From assembly GCA_017506865.1 (NCBI GenBank), contig JAFCMP010000520.1:620001-684000 (forward strand): a DNA stretch of 64,000 nt, read 5' to 3'. Positions 28,382 through 41,300 of this stretch are shown here, in pieces; the first letter of the stretch is position 1; each line of letters starts with the position of its first letter. The DNA is from Tribonema minus (taxonomy: Eukaryota > Sar > Xanthophyceae > Tribonematales > Tribonemataceae). The translations under genes were made by a program, and so were the position numbers. The notes beneath the pieces were generated by a model, which was given only the letters and a program-made list of their open reading frames with translations, was not told the DNA's origin and did no database searches.

Positions 28382-31300
28382 GCGCCCCCCCACCCCCCTG
28401 TCGTGGGGGGGCCCGGACGGGGGTGCGGGGGGTGCGCTGAACACAGGTCCCTGTCATGCCTGGAGGGGGCGGGGCTGCGAGGCACGGCGGCGCGGGGCGG
28501 CGGCGTGCATTGCGTGCATTGCGAAATGTCAGCAGTAGCTTCATGAAGAGTGGTTGCAGGTGGCGCTTGTGGAGCGCGGGCTGGCGGGGGCAAGCGGGAT
28601 GCAGGCGCTGCGCACGACGGCCGATAGCTGAGGCGGCCAGTTGGAACACGCGCAACGGGAGCGGGGGCGGAGAGGGGGGGGAGGGGGGGGGGCAGGGGCA
28701 GCTACACGACATGTCGGCGCCCTGCGGGGGGGCAGGGGCAGCTACACGACATGTCGGCGCCCTGCGTATCGCGCACGCGCACCGTCTCACTCCGCGGCGC
28801 CGTCCGCACCACTGTGTGGTGGCCTCGAGCATGGCAGCCCAGGGCAGTTGCTGCGGCGGCGCGCCGTACGCGCGCGCGAAGCGACAGCCGCGGCAGCAGC
28901 GGCGGTGGCTGCGGGTGCAGCAGGTGGGGCGGGGCGGCGGCGACGCAGCCCCCGCGCACCGCAGCAGCAGCGCTGGGCAGCGCCTTGGCGGCGGGGGCCC
29001 TACGCGGTAACGTGCCCGTCTCGCAGCGATGGCCATGCACCACAAGCGAGGAGACGTATATGCACTATAACTAGTAGACCCGTAGCTCAACTTGCTCAGT
29101 GCGTGCCGCCTACCTAGAGTACGTACTGTACGTGCCACCTGCACGACTCCATCGCGCATCAGAGCCCCATATGAGCGCGCTGCCGCTTTCACGCTGCGGC
29201 GAAACACCGGTGGCATTCACGCGACGGGCGCCCGATGCGGCGCTGCCAGTGGGCACGGGCGCAACTTGCACCCTGTCACAGGGCACTTCACACACACTAT
29301 AATGTTCACGCGCATGCCAGCTGCCCGCGCGTGCTCGATGAGTCTTGCGAGTCTCGCCCGTTCTGCGCTGCTGCTCCTGCGCTGCGCTGCATGCATACCT
29401 GCCTGCATCGACGCTCCGACACCGCATCAGCGCTCAGCGCGTGCACTTGAGCGCACCGCTGCGGCGCGGCGCGTGACGCTACGGCCACGCTATCGCAAAG
29501 CGCCATTGAGTGGTGTTGGTGTGCTGCGCGCGTGTGCCCCCAATACGCTATGTGCATGTGACTGCAAGCTTTTTATAGACCCTGAGAAACTGCCTCCGTG
29601 AACCTTCAACCTGTGGCGCTGCCGACCGCGGCTCTGCTGTCGGGCTTACTTCTTGAAGGCACTGCTCGGAGGCGCACAGTGCGACGTCTTGGTGCTGCGG
29701 CAGCGCTCATACTCACAGTTCTGCTGGCGGCGACTCTCTCCGCTGTCGAGCGACGGCTGGCTGTGTGCGCGCAGGTGTTGTCCATACAACGCATGTCGAA
29801 CACCTGGGCGCACAGCTGTGCTCTACCAGTACAGGCTGTTGTGGAGCGGGAGACGCCCACTTGTCGATCTCACTTGGCGTACTGAGCGTTGACTGATCTT
29901 GCGGCAGACATGCAGCATAAGTCTGTAGCAAGGGTTGTACTGATCACGATGCATCTGGACTGTTCCGCAGCCCGCAAGCGGGCATCTGTAGGTGCGCGGC
30001 GGCCGCAGAAAACATCACGGACACTTGTACACCTTTCAGTGCTTGCATAGATCACAGACACCACACTGTTCTGCTGGCGCGCAGTGCAAGTGCAGCGGTC
30101 TTGACAAGGCACGCACGTGCACACTGTGCTACGTGCAGCACGCATGCTCGCGCCTCGGGGTGCCGGGTTCTAGGCGTGTAAGCGCAATTTTACTGGACGC
30201 GATGGCACATGTAAACTTGCAGGCGACGACTTGTGCGCGCGCAACGCTCAACAACGTTCCCCGATGAGCACGGGGGGGTAGAGGCGATGCGGCACGACGC
30301 TAAACTCTGTCTATGACAAGGAAGGGGCGGATCGACAAAGGTTTGGGGCATGCCGGCATGCAACATGCAGCGCTGCAAGTGCGGCGCCGCGCCATGGCAC
30401 GAGACGCACCGGCAGCGACCAATTGATGACCCAAGACCTCAAATGAAGCAGCAGGAGTTGGGGCAGCGGCAGTCGAGCAGCACACGACGCGGCAGCACGC
30501 CAGTGAGAGGACCACACGCGACCGTCAAAAATACGACACGTCTATTCGCTGTGCGCGCGTCTATAAAGTCAAAGGGGGGCTGCGGCAGGCACGCACTCTA
30601 TTGGCGGCGCCGGCGCGCGGCGCCTCGTGCCGCCAGACAGTGGTGAAACGCGCATCCGCGCGCGTGCGCGCCGCGGCGCCCCTCGGAGCAGCCAAAGATG
30701 TCATACACTATGATGTCAAAGCCCCCTTCCCGGGGGGGGGAGGGGGGGGGGGGGAGGGCGCTTGCATCTCGGTTGTAAATCACAGTCGCGAGTGCGCGGC
30801 GCGCAAGCTCAAGGCTTTGCCTCGCGAGAGAGTCCAGTGGGCCCTGCTTTTCTCTCAAAGCCCCGCATCCGCAGCCGCCGCGGCAGCGGCAGCGGCACCC
30901 GGCGCGTACTCCCAGGGAGGGGGGGGGGGCGAGGGAGGGGGACGGGGGGTTGCAGGAAAAGGAAAAGTGCAAAATCAAGGGGGACGGACGCATGCGGCCG
31001 ACAAGTAGTGGGGGGGGCAGCGCCACGCGGCAGCTGCGCCGCGCCACCGCACGAAAGGACAGTCTCGCGCTCCTCGCTTCTTTCCGCGCCCCGCGCGCGC
31101 ACGCGCGTGGCCTACAACAGCTACGACGATCACACGGCGACCACGCCGAGCGGTCCCTGCTAAAGCAGCAGCGGTCACGCGCTTGCGGAGACCGGGGGCG
31201 ACAAGCGCGCAGCTGAGCGCTGCAGCGTGGACAAAAACAACTGTGTTCCCCCCCGGACGGCACAGGCCACGGTGGCGAGCGCGTTCGGGGAGAGGGGGGG

Positions 31301-34300
31301 GGGGGGGGGGGCGGCGTCCGTCGCCGAATGATGTTGCGGCCAGATGGCGCCGTGGCGCTCCATGTTGTGCTCTCGCGCAGGCTGCTCTGGTCGCATCAAC
31401 GGCGAACGTCTGTCGGGCTGCAGGCGCGCGCCGCCGCCGCGGCGATGCTCGTGGGCCGCCGGTGATGATGAAGGCGCGCTGGCGCGACCGCTGGCGGCGC
31501 GTGGCCGCCAGTCTCCAGAGTCATGCGAAGCGGTGGTCGCAGAGGCATTGCCCCTGCCGGGAGTCGTCTCCCTGGCACCCTTCCGTGGTGCTGGCGACTC
31601 TGAAGTAGGAGAGCGGTTCCGACGGAAAGGTCCCCTCTGACTGAACTCCGCCGTCGCCAGCAGGCGCGCCGTGGCAGGTGTACATGGCGTAGCTGTCTGT
31701 ACGCTGCAATGCAAATTGTGGCAGCCTGGGATCCTGAGGGTGCTGCTGAAGCGCCAGGCGTTTGAGGGGTGCCTCCGAAGGTCCTGCGCTGGGCGAGGGG
31801 CACCCCCTGCGGACTGCGCGCAAAGCCTTCGTCGCAGCTGCTGCTGCTGCCCTGCACAGCACCTCAGCTTGGTTGCCGAGAGAGGCGCTTCGCGCCTTGA
31901 CCGCGTCGCCATCCTCGCTCCAGTGCCAGCGCACTGGGCGTTCGCATGGCGAGCTGCTGCCAGTGACTGTGCTGTCGAGGGTGCTGCACAGCGATTCGTC
32001 GCTCACGCGAACCTCGATGAGGTGCTCCCATTGAGATACGTGGAAGGTGACGCTTGCGCCGCTGCTTGTGCTGCCGCCGCCGCTGGCCGTGGTGCTAGGG
32101 ATGCAGCTGCTGCTGTTGAAAGACTTGCAAACTGCGGTGTTAAGTGGCAGCACCTCCTGTCGTTTGACAGTGGCGCCACCACCTGACAGGGCGGTACCAC
32201 CGCACATGATATCAGTGCTGCTTGGGCTGCAATGCCGAACACCTGCGTGTCTGCAGTGGGAAGCCTGGTTCAATTCGCTATGCGAGTATGCGAGCGGGTG
32301 AGTGACGGCCTGTGGTCGCGCGGCTGGTGCTGCAGATTCTTGGCCTCTGCACCCGAGCGCTGAAGAGAGCTGTGCTTGCTGTTGTGTGGCGGTAACTGCA
32401 GCTGTGGCTGCCTCCTGGAAAAAGTCTAGCGGGTGCGCTGGGCATTGAAGTCGCGTGTTGCGTGTGGTCTACTACGCTTTTTTCTTTTTGCATGGCTTCG
32501 CTCCGCATCGGGATCATTCAGGGTCGAGCTCCGCGCATCACGCGTCGGTGATGATATTCTTGCGCCGCTGGAAGGTCGGCTATCCTATTGCAGAGGCTGA
32601 GCGCCCCCCCAAGCGACACCGTTGCAGCTCTTCAGCATGAATTCACGTGAATTCACGTTAAAACCTGAAACTGTCATCATGAAGAGTTCATACACTCGCC
32701 GCCAACCCGCCACAAAAGAAATCCACGATGACCGACTGACGGTCCGCAACGACGGTACAATCCGCATACACGATGGTCCGAATCCGAGGTGAATTGGCAC
32801 GACATCATGAGGTGCTCCCGCCGTGTGCTCCCCACCATACTTTCAAGTCAACCTCAAAAAGCAGCGGAAGGCTCTCCGCAAGGCTGCTCTTTCAAAAAAG
32901 TCAAGCGGAGCAGCATCAATGATTGCGCACAGAGTGGCACCAATGGTTTGCGCACACAGGCAATTGTAGGCACGCAATCAACATTAACTACTGCGTAGCC
33001 CGAGCGATGGGCGTGGCTTAGCCCGCAGTTGAATTCCACGCTCGCGGCGGTCCGCAAGTGGGGTCTAGATTTCAATGTGCAGATGACCGTTTGGTGAAGA
33101 TCTGCCGAACGAATATGCGTAGTATGCGTAGAACATTCGTCACTTGTCTATTCGACACTGATGACTGAGAGCCATTCTGACACCAGCTGCTCGTTAACAC
33201 CGAGAGGTGCGGCAGCGCTTGCGGTGGCGCTGATGGTGGCGAGGGTGCATCAGGCAGCTAGGGGATGGGAGATGCTGGCTCTGACTGTGAGCAGGAGCTG
33301 CGGAGTCGCGTGTGGTGAGGATACGGCTTTGGGCAGCAGCAGGGGATATTGGAACATGGGGATGCGGATAGCATCAGGGCACACTGTAGATCGTTTGCTT
33401 GAACACGCAAGAAAGAGAACCTCGGCCAGGCACGTCAGCGGCGTGCTTAGGCAAGGAATCGAGGACCGGGCGCCTCTGGCCCAAATGTATACTAGAGGCA
33501 TAACCGCGGTCCTCCGGCGTTTTCGCTCAAGAGATGGAGACATCGGCTACGATAGGTGTGGCTCAGACTGGGTGCCGCTGTGTCTACCCCCCATGAGTCT
33601 AGTACAAGCCTGCAACGCAGGGCTCTAAGGGCCCGTCCGATTTTAGTTTTTTGAAATCTTATTCAACGCATCAAGCCCACCTTGGGGCTGCTATAAATAC
33701 AAGATCATAAGTACGGCTTGTGCAGCCATGAATTTCTGGCGTGATTCACGTGCCGCGTTCCGTGCCAACATTCGCGACAGAAGCAATTTGTGTGGTTCAT
33801 CAGTGTGACCTGCGTCAGAGGTCGCTGACGACGCAGCGCATACTACGGCGCCAGAGCGGTGCTGCTGGCACTAGCAGCATTCCCACAGGCCACGGCACGC
33901 GCAACGACTGCAGCGCAAGCCACTATGCCTCGCCACCGACTGCCTGGCATACGCACTAATGTTCGGCCGCGCCGTCTGATTGGCTGAAATGTTCTCGAAT
34001 TTCTTTAATCACGCCATGTTCCCTTCATCGACCCTGAAAGGTCGTCGTGAAAATCATGACCTGATCAGCGGCCCTTCATGATCGACGCCACTGTTTTTCA
34101 TGATATTTCACGCCAAATTGGGACGTGCAGAATGGCTCTGAATTGTTTTATCTGTCACATCTTCAAGGAATCCACAAAAGCCAACAGTCCACAATAAATA
34201 GCCCAGGCCACCTTGCTAGAAGCAAAACAATGAGAAGGCACCAAGCCCCCTTTCCTTTTCTTTAAGCACACACCACAGTGATGAGCACTGCCATCCGAAA

Positions 34301-35389
34301 CAGCTTCGTTATGTGGTGAGCACTGCCATCTAACGGCTTCGTGCGTGTGCCTTTAGGGCGCGCAAGCCCACATGATCCATAATACGCTTGCAATGGCACC
34401 TGTGCAATAAGATGAGGGGATGATCACATTGCAGTTACTGTACTGGTGTGCACATGTGTCCAAGCTCTTGGGACGCAGTGCAGATTAGACTGCTGTGTAG
34501 GAGTAACCTTTGCGACTGCGTAGGACATCCGGCCTCCCTTGGGGTCGGTCTTGTATATTGTACTTGAAGTATATATATCTCTTTCCTTAGGTACACGTCC
34601 ACAAGCACTGGCGCAATACATACAAGATCATAAGCACTGATGCAACTGCAGCAATGCTACATGCCACCATGACCGCCATTGGCGTCTCCCCCCCCCCCCA
34701 ATCTCGAATCCTTCAGGGTCACTGCCGCTCGACAGTAGTGTAAACTACCGACAGTAGTGTAAACTGCCGCCAGACAGAGCGGAGCGCATTACAAAATGTC
34801 CATGTAAGCCAGAGGGCTCCAGGCTGGCTGCAGTATGCGAATTGCTCGGATGCATGCATGGTTCATTTTCTGTGAGACAGTTCCCAATGCTCTTTGGCAA
34901 TGGCACAGTTCCATCCTCAATCTGCAATCAGCCAAAAGAGGCAGTCGCACACAATTGAACATTTGCAGTACTTTGAAGCATGTAATTGTGTTATTTTCAC
35001 ATGGCGCGCGAAAGCCCGCTCATTTAAATTGCGCCACTCAATGCAGGATCTTTTCTCCAAAGAGCAAAGCCTGTACTTCAAAGGAAGTAATACTGTCCGC
35101 TGCGCGTTGGGGTGACTGCGGGGATTCCCCTACCAAGGTCACGATTTTCATACGACGCATTGGCGCGCGCCACCTGCGCAAAGCGTGACGCGCGCCTGTG
35201 CGATGCTTGAGCTTGCCGGCAACGACCCACATAGCGACTGCGCGTGCACACGCGGCATTTGCAGCGCGTGGCGGTGCTCTGCAAAGCAGCCGCGTTCGCC
35301 AAGTTGAACCCCATGTAGGCCGCCGCTGATTGCTCAGCAAGGCGTTGCAGCAGCACCAACTGACCAACGCGTGCCTGAGCGGCGCGCTG
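28382..35389. other. 7-kb intergenic region without a recognised gene
   Basis: This lies between the 3' ends of the DUF1348 gene and the PPR gene, which converge. It contains a 35-bp direct repeat at about 28695-28765, G/C homopolymer runs, and GC-rich overlapping open frames on both strands at 30600-32300. From about 33630 it becomes AT-richer, with a 16-bp palindrome earlier at 32639-32654. No open frame here shows a domain I can name. The longest uninterrupted frame away from homopolymers is 31521-32273 on the minus strand. Confidence 0.6.
31521..32273 (-). CDS. Uncharacterised open frame of 250 codons, possibly not a gene
   Basis: This single uninterrupted frame is Ser/Ala-rich, with the segments TASGGGSTSSGASVTFHVSQ and RPVRWHWSEDGDAVKARSAS. 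I recognise no domain. A 171-codon frame on the opposite strand (31671-32186) is equally plausible, and GC-rich sequence readily yields such frames. There is no sign of edge duplication here, unlike around the recognised exons. Confidence 0.15.
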   Translation of the reverse strand: MNQASHCRHAGVRHCSPSSTDIMCGGTALSGGGATVKRQEVLPLNTAVCKSFNSSSCIPSTTASGGGSTSSGASVTFHVSQWEHLIEVRVSDESLCSTLDSTVTGSSSPCERPVRWHWSEDGDAVKARSASLGNQAEVLCRAAAAAATKALRAVRRGCPSPSAGPSEAPLKRLALQQHPQDPRLPQFALQRTDSYAMYTCHGAPAGDGGVQSEGTFPSEPLSYFRVASTTEGCQGDDSRQGQCLCDHRFA

Positions 35390-38300
35390 TCAGCGCGCCG
35401 GCGTCACGCCTTCAACTTGAAGTTCTTCTTCCGCGTCGCCGCGCGCCGCCGCCGTCGCCGCCGGCGGCAGCGCCTGCAGCACGACGTCGCCGCGCAGCCG
35501 CCACCACGGCGCCGCACGCGCGGCATCGACCAGCTGCGCGGCGCACTGCAGCCGCTCCTCCCGCACCAGCGCCTTGACCACCGCCGCGAAGGCAGACGGC
35601 GAGGGGCGCACGAAGCGCGACAGCGCGGCAGCGGCGGCGGCGTGCGGCGGCAGCACGGCGGCAGCGGCGGCGGCGGGCGGCTGCAGCAGCGCGGCGGCCG
35701 CGTCCAGCTGCGAGCGGGCAGCGCGGCGGGGCGGCGCAGGCGGCGCGAGCGGGGTGATGGATGCGGCAGCGCAGATCGTGGCGGAGCGCTGCTTGCGGCG
35801 CGTGTGCGCTGCTGCCGCGCATGCAGCGCGCCTGCGCATTTTCGTGGGCACGCCTTGCAGGACGTTGGCATGAGAGGACGTGCAAGAGCCGTCGTCGTGC
35901 TGATTGTGATCCAGGGGCAAACTGTTGATGCGACATCAACGAGGCAACTCCGGGGGTGCGGCATGCCCACCATCAAGGCGCCACTGGTGCTGGGTCCAAT
36001 AAAATCGCGCGTACCGCAGTGCACGCTGAGGCGCGCCGCAAGCCCCTGAGCCATGCTGTGCTGCGGCTTGGTAAGGCCGCATCGCAGCTGCGATGTGCCG
36101 TGACGGCGCAACTGATGCAAACGCCAATGGAGCATTTGCCAGGGGGTGCGCCTTGGCGCATTATGCGCTTGCAGATGTCTGCTCTCGCGCTCAATGCCAC
36201 CGATAGCTTCACCTGAGTGCGTTGACGAAAGAAAGAGAGGAACGCTTCAAGAAGCATTACCTGTTCGCCCGCGATGAAGGCCTGCAGCGCTGCTTGCAGC
36301 ACGGCCGGCGGCACCGCCGCCGCCTTCCCGAGATGCTCGGCGGCTGCTGCGCTGGCCTGCAGCAGCTCCGTCACCGCGTGGAACTGCAGCAATGCGGCAA
36401 GCACGCCGGCAGTGCAAATGCCAAGTGTGTCAACAGGAGGTCCTGACGCACTGCCAGCAGGCAGTGTGGTGGCGCGAGCGATGCATACGGTTTGCATGGC
36501 AAGGCGTTGGTTGTCGCACTGACCAACCAGCCTGCATGATTCTGCTTGCGCCCGCGCAGCGCGCACGGCAGCTCCGCCACTGTGCCGCACTGCCGCGCGA
36601 CGTGTACACCGAAACGTGAGGGGCTGGCAAAGCATACATACATGCATACCGTGTCGATGGCGACTACTTCAGCACGGTCGACGTGAACGCGCTGCTGAGC
36701 TGCGTTGCGTTTCACAGGCAACGTCCCTGCTGGCGCGGCCGCGTGCCGCCGCTGACCGCGCACCATCATGCGAGCGACTGCCCGTCGCAACACTGGTGCT
36801 GTACAATGCAACGCATTGCAGCGCGTCTCGGTCTGCCATATACCACCAGTGCCGTACAGGCATCGACGGCAATTGCGGCGCGCATGCGCGTGCGAGAGCA
36901 CTGCACGCACCTGTCGCGCGGCGCCGCACGCACGCACGGCGCACTCGTAGCACGCCACCGTCGGCGTGAGGCCGTGACGCTCCTGCATCTCCTCTAGAAG
37001 TTCAAGAACGACGCGCCACTCGCCCCACTTGCGCGCCGCCTGCGTAGCGGCAGCAGTGGCGGCGGCAGCGACAGCGCGGGCGGAGGGCGGCAGCGGCAGC
37101 GGGCAAGCACAGTTTGACTCATCTGCGGAGCGCTGATCGTAACTGAGGGTATGTATGGTATAGCGTGTGATAGAGGAGACAAATGCGGATAGCGCCCCAG
37201 CTCGCCCCGCTTCCCTGCGGCGGCAGTTCTTTGTGACTCTGGTCGAAACAGGTTGAGCGCAGGTCATGCATCATCTTCGCAGTTGCAGCAGAAAGTGCGC
37301 CCACGCAGAAGAACAGCGCAGAAAAGAGGGAGGCTTTACAGGGGGGAGTGTAACTTTGAAGTTGCTTTCAGGCGACGACTTTGACGCCTGCCTGCCGCAG
37401 TGCCTTTGTGATACTCCGGGCGGAGGCGACGGCAGCAGCCGTACCTACACTCGCCTCCGTGGCTCGCAGGCAGCACGCATGGCGCGCGCAGGTGCACCAG
37501 CGAGTGCATGAGACCACACACAAACATGCCTCCATGGCGCGCATAGGCAGTGCTCTCAATACCCACATGTACAATATCTCCACAGCACGTGCATCCGTGC
37601 ACAGCTCTACATGCGTTTGTACATACCTCCGTGGCGCAGAGGCAGTGCTCCTTGCGCGGCGCGCGCCCCGACTCAACACCCATACGTGCAGCATCTCCAC
37701 AGCGCGCGCATGCATGCATAGTTCTACATGAAAAGATCGTACAGGTCTAGGTGATAAGAAGTGGTTAGCCGCAAGTACCTTCCACCAGTGACCGTGGTCG
37801 CCGCTGCTGGAGTCACTGGCCGCGAGTCAAACAGTGCCATCGTATCCGAAGTAGTCAACAAGACGTCTGTGTGCAAGCTTTTTAGCGTCCGAGGCGTGGG
37901 TCGTCAGCATGGAAAAAGCTCTCACGTGTTCGGTAGGCCAACCCAAGCGACATACGTGCATACCTCCATGACGCAGAGGTAGTGCTCCTTGCGCGGCGCG
38001 CGCCCCGACTCCGCCTCCACGCGCCGCAGCAGGCTGCACGCGACCTCCCACTGCCCCGCGGCGCCGGCGGCGGCGAGCAGCGGCGTGAACATTTCGCGCA
38101 GGGGCCTGCCGGGTGGCAAGTCACCGGGTGAAGATCGGGGTAGGGTTGAAGTTCTTTCTGTGTATGGGTTATGGCGCCGAGAACATGCTGAGCAGGGTCC
38201 TGCCATATGGCGAGCCACCGCGTGAAGATCAGGGTCAGGGGGTAGGGGTGAAGCTTAGGGGTTAGGCTTGGGTGGCAGCGCTCAGCGGGTGCATCAGTGC

Positions 38301-41300
38301 TCAGCGCTTCTGTCCCCGGTGTGCGAGGTGATTCAACGAGTAGGCCGAAGTCCCTGAGCTTCAGCTGCTACAACGGCGCACGCGCATGGCGAGCGGCGCT
38401 CGCACTGCTGCCGAGCGCTGCTGCTTCTTCGCTGGCGGCGCGCACGTGCTTTCAGCTTCCGCCTCCAGCTTCCGCAGCCGGTCCCGCAGCTTCTTGGCGA
38501 GCTTCGTCGACAGCGCCTGCGCCTGTGAGCGCCTCGACGTACGTGCGGCGCCTATCAGCGCTGCGTACGTGCGGCGCCTATCAGCGCTGCGTACGTGCGG
38601 CGCCTATCAGCGCTGCGCACGCCGGGGACTTCACGGCGCTCCATCGGATCCGCGCGCGCTCTCGGTCGGGGTAGGGTTAGGGTTGGGCAGCACCGATCAG
38701 CACGGGTATGTCAGTGCTCGGCGCTGCCGTCCCCTGCGCAGGGCGATTCTATGAGTGGGCCGAGTCCCCGAGCTTCAGCTGCCGCGGGAGCGCACGCGGC
38801 GCGCAACACTCGTGTTGCTCGGGTACATGAGATCGAAAATAGAAGTACAAGAACAAAGCAGCGCGCTCTCACCGCATGTGCGCCTTGCGCATCTCGTTGA
38901 GCAGGCCGAGGCCCCGATCGAGCTCGCCCGCGGCGCACACGGCGTGCACCGCCTGCGCGTACGTCGCCGCCGACGTCGCCGCGCCCGCGAGGCGGCGCCG
39001 CTCCAGCAGCGACAGCGCGCGCCGCCAGTCGCCTGGGAGCGTCAGAGCGGGAGGGTAGCGAGAACATGGGATTATCTGTTTGGGGAGGGGAGAAGTGGTG
39101 TCATGATTTGACCGGCAACAGGACAGGAAGAAGGAACACTACCGGTGGTTGCATTGCCACCAGCAGTGCGCCGTGCCCATCGGCAGCCAGTGACAGCGCG
39201 CGCGCCGCCAGCCGCCTGAGCATCGCGGCAGGGAGTGGTGAACGCAGTCACTCACACCAACGACGACAGGACGTTGCGATGAGAGCAAGAAGCAGCAGCT
39301 CCAGGCGGCGGCGCTCCAGCAGCGACAGCGCGCGCCGCCAGTCGTCTGAGCGGTGGGGCGGGATGGTAGCAAGAACACATTTTGTTACTGCATTTGCGGG
39401 GGAGGTGGTCTCATAGTTTGGCCAGCTGCAGGACAGAGAGGTGTTTTTCTACTGTAGTGGGTACGTCGCCGCCGACGTCGCCGCGCCTGCGAGCCGGCGC
39501 GGCTCCAGCAGCGACAGCACGCGCCGCCGGTCGCCTGCACGTTGCGGCACGGGGCGAGCGAGGCGTTTCACTTGCAGAAATGACAGAATGGTGTCCTGCA
39601 GTGAAAGTCGATGTTGTCGCTGCGCACACGGCGCGCGCCGCCTGCGCGTACGTCGCCGCCGACGTCGCCGCGCCCGCGCGGCGGCGCCGCTCCAGCAGCG
39701 ACAGCGCGCGCCGCCAGTCGCCTGAGCGGTGGGGCGATAGGGTAGCGAGAGAATGGGGTTTTAATTGGGGGGAGGGGGGGCAGAAGTGGGTGTCATGGTC
39801 TGGGTGGCACCAGAGAGAACGAATAAGTTCTTCTGATGGTTGCGTTGCACCGATATTGCCACGCCGTGCCCGCTGGACGTCAACAGAAGCAACGTGTGCG
39901 TAGCGTGCGCTTGCAGCCGCCTAAACATACAGGCAGAGGGGGGGGAATCGAGGTCAAAGCTGCGGGGGAACTGACGGGGGGGGGGGGGGGAGGCGGGCAT
40001 GTACTAGCAGTAAGTACCATGAATGTCAAACATAAGTACATCACATGCATACGTGCAGTTGATTCGTTTGCCTGCCGGCATGGTGTGTATGCAGCGACAA
40101 CCCGGCCTCAAGGCTTCCTATCGCACATTCAAATGACAAGATGAACAACATGCTACAACGTCCGGTACAAGATGACCCAGAGCACGTCCTCGCGTGCAGC
40201 AGGACCGTCAAGGCAAATGCTGTACAAGCTGCCTCTGACGCACAGCCTCCCCCCTCCCCCCCCCCGCCCCCGTAATCCATTATTGCTTGTGCGCAGTGGA
40301 ACGTGCAGCGGTGCGTGCGCAACCTTGGAAACGCCCTCGTGTCTATGATCGATCACCTGCACACTTGTAGCGTATTCCTGCAAGCACGCCCTACTGCCGC
40401 ACGCAGTCATGACAAACGCTACGCGCGCGGCTGCTGCTGGTGGTGGTGGTGGTGGTGGTGGTGGTGGTGGTCTAAATAGCCAACGACCTGCTGCTGCTGC
40501 TGCAGCTGCTGCTGTTGCTGCTGCGGATATTTGATACCGAGAGCCTGCTGCTGATGCTGCCGCTGCTGTTGCTGCTGCTCCTGGAGCAGATAAGTAAGGA
40601 CCTGCCAACGCAACAGTCTGCCGCCGCTGCTGCTGCTGCTGCTGCTGGCGCGGAACAACGAAAGACCTGCAACTCTGCTGCTGGTGTTAATTAAGTCAGG
40701 GCCTGACACTGCTGCTGCGGCAGCGTTGCGCTGCATGAGTGAAAACACTGCTGCATCAGCACGCCGTCACTTTTGGCGCGATGTGTCAATGTTTGTACGT
40801 CCTTCATGTCAGACGCGGCGCGCGCCGCTGCTGCACTGCTGCTGCTGATCGCTGCTGCTGCTGAACGTTGCTGCTGCTGCTGCTGCTGCTGCTGCGGTCG
40901 ACATGCCTCACCTGCGTGCCTGCACGAGCTCACAGCCGCGCCGTAGCCCCGGGAGTTGAGCATCATCCCCTCCTGTGGCCGCACGGGCGCGGGGAGCACA
41001 GGCGCAGTGTCAGGAGCATGGCGGCGCCGCGCGATGGTACATAAGACGGTACATAGGCGTTATCATCGCGCGCTGCGGCACTGAGATGGTTGGCATGGTA
41101 CTGAGCAGTGCTGTCGCATCAAGTTGCGCCCCTGACGTGACCTGAGCGCCAGAGCAGTTCTTCAGCCAGGTATGTAGGCAGACGCATGACGCTGCGGCAC
41201 TGCGGCTTGAAGTAGACGGTTGGCGTGTTCGTGAGCGTTGCTGTCACATCAAGGTGCGCCCTTGACATGACATATGCAGACACGTGGAACCGCCCAGGAG

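Noticed and set aside
27924-29216. 430-codon open frame on the minus strand
   Set aside because: It is antisense to the well-supported DUF1348 exon 3, is Arg/Pro/Ala-rich, and is explained by high GC with few stop codons.
29598-29885. Small membrane protein on the plus strand
   Set aside because: The hydrophobic stretch is short and the overlapping minus-strand frame is equally open. There is no homology, codon bias or flanking evidence.
34690-34720. tRNA B-box-like TCTCGAATCC
   Set aside because: No matching A box, acceptor stem or anticodon arm could be folded around it.
36371-37267. 298-codon minus-strand open frame
   Set aside because: It runs through introns between confirmed PPR exons. 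Only the part at 36911-37039 matches the PPR frame.
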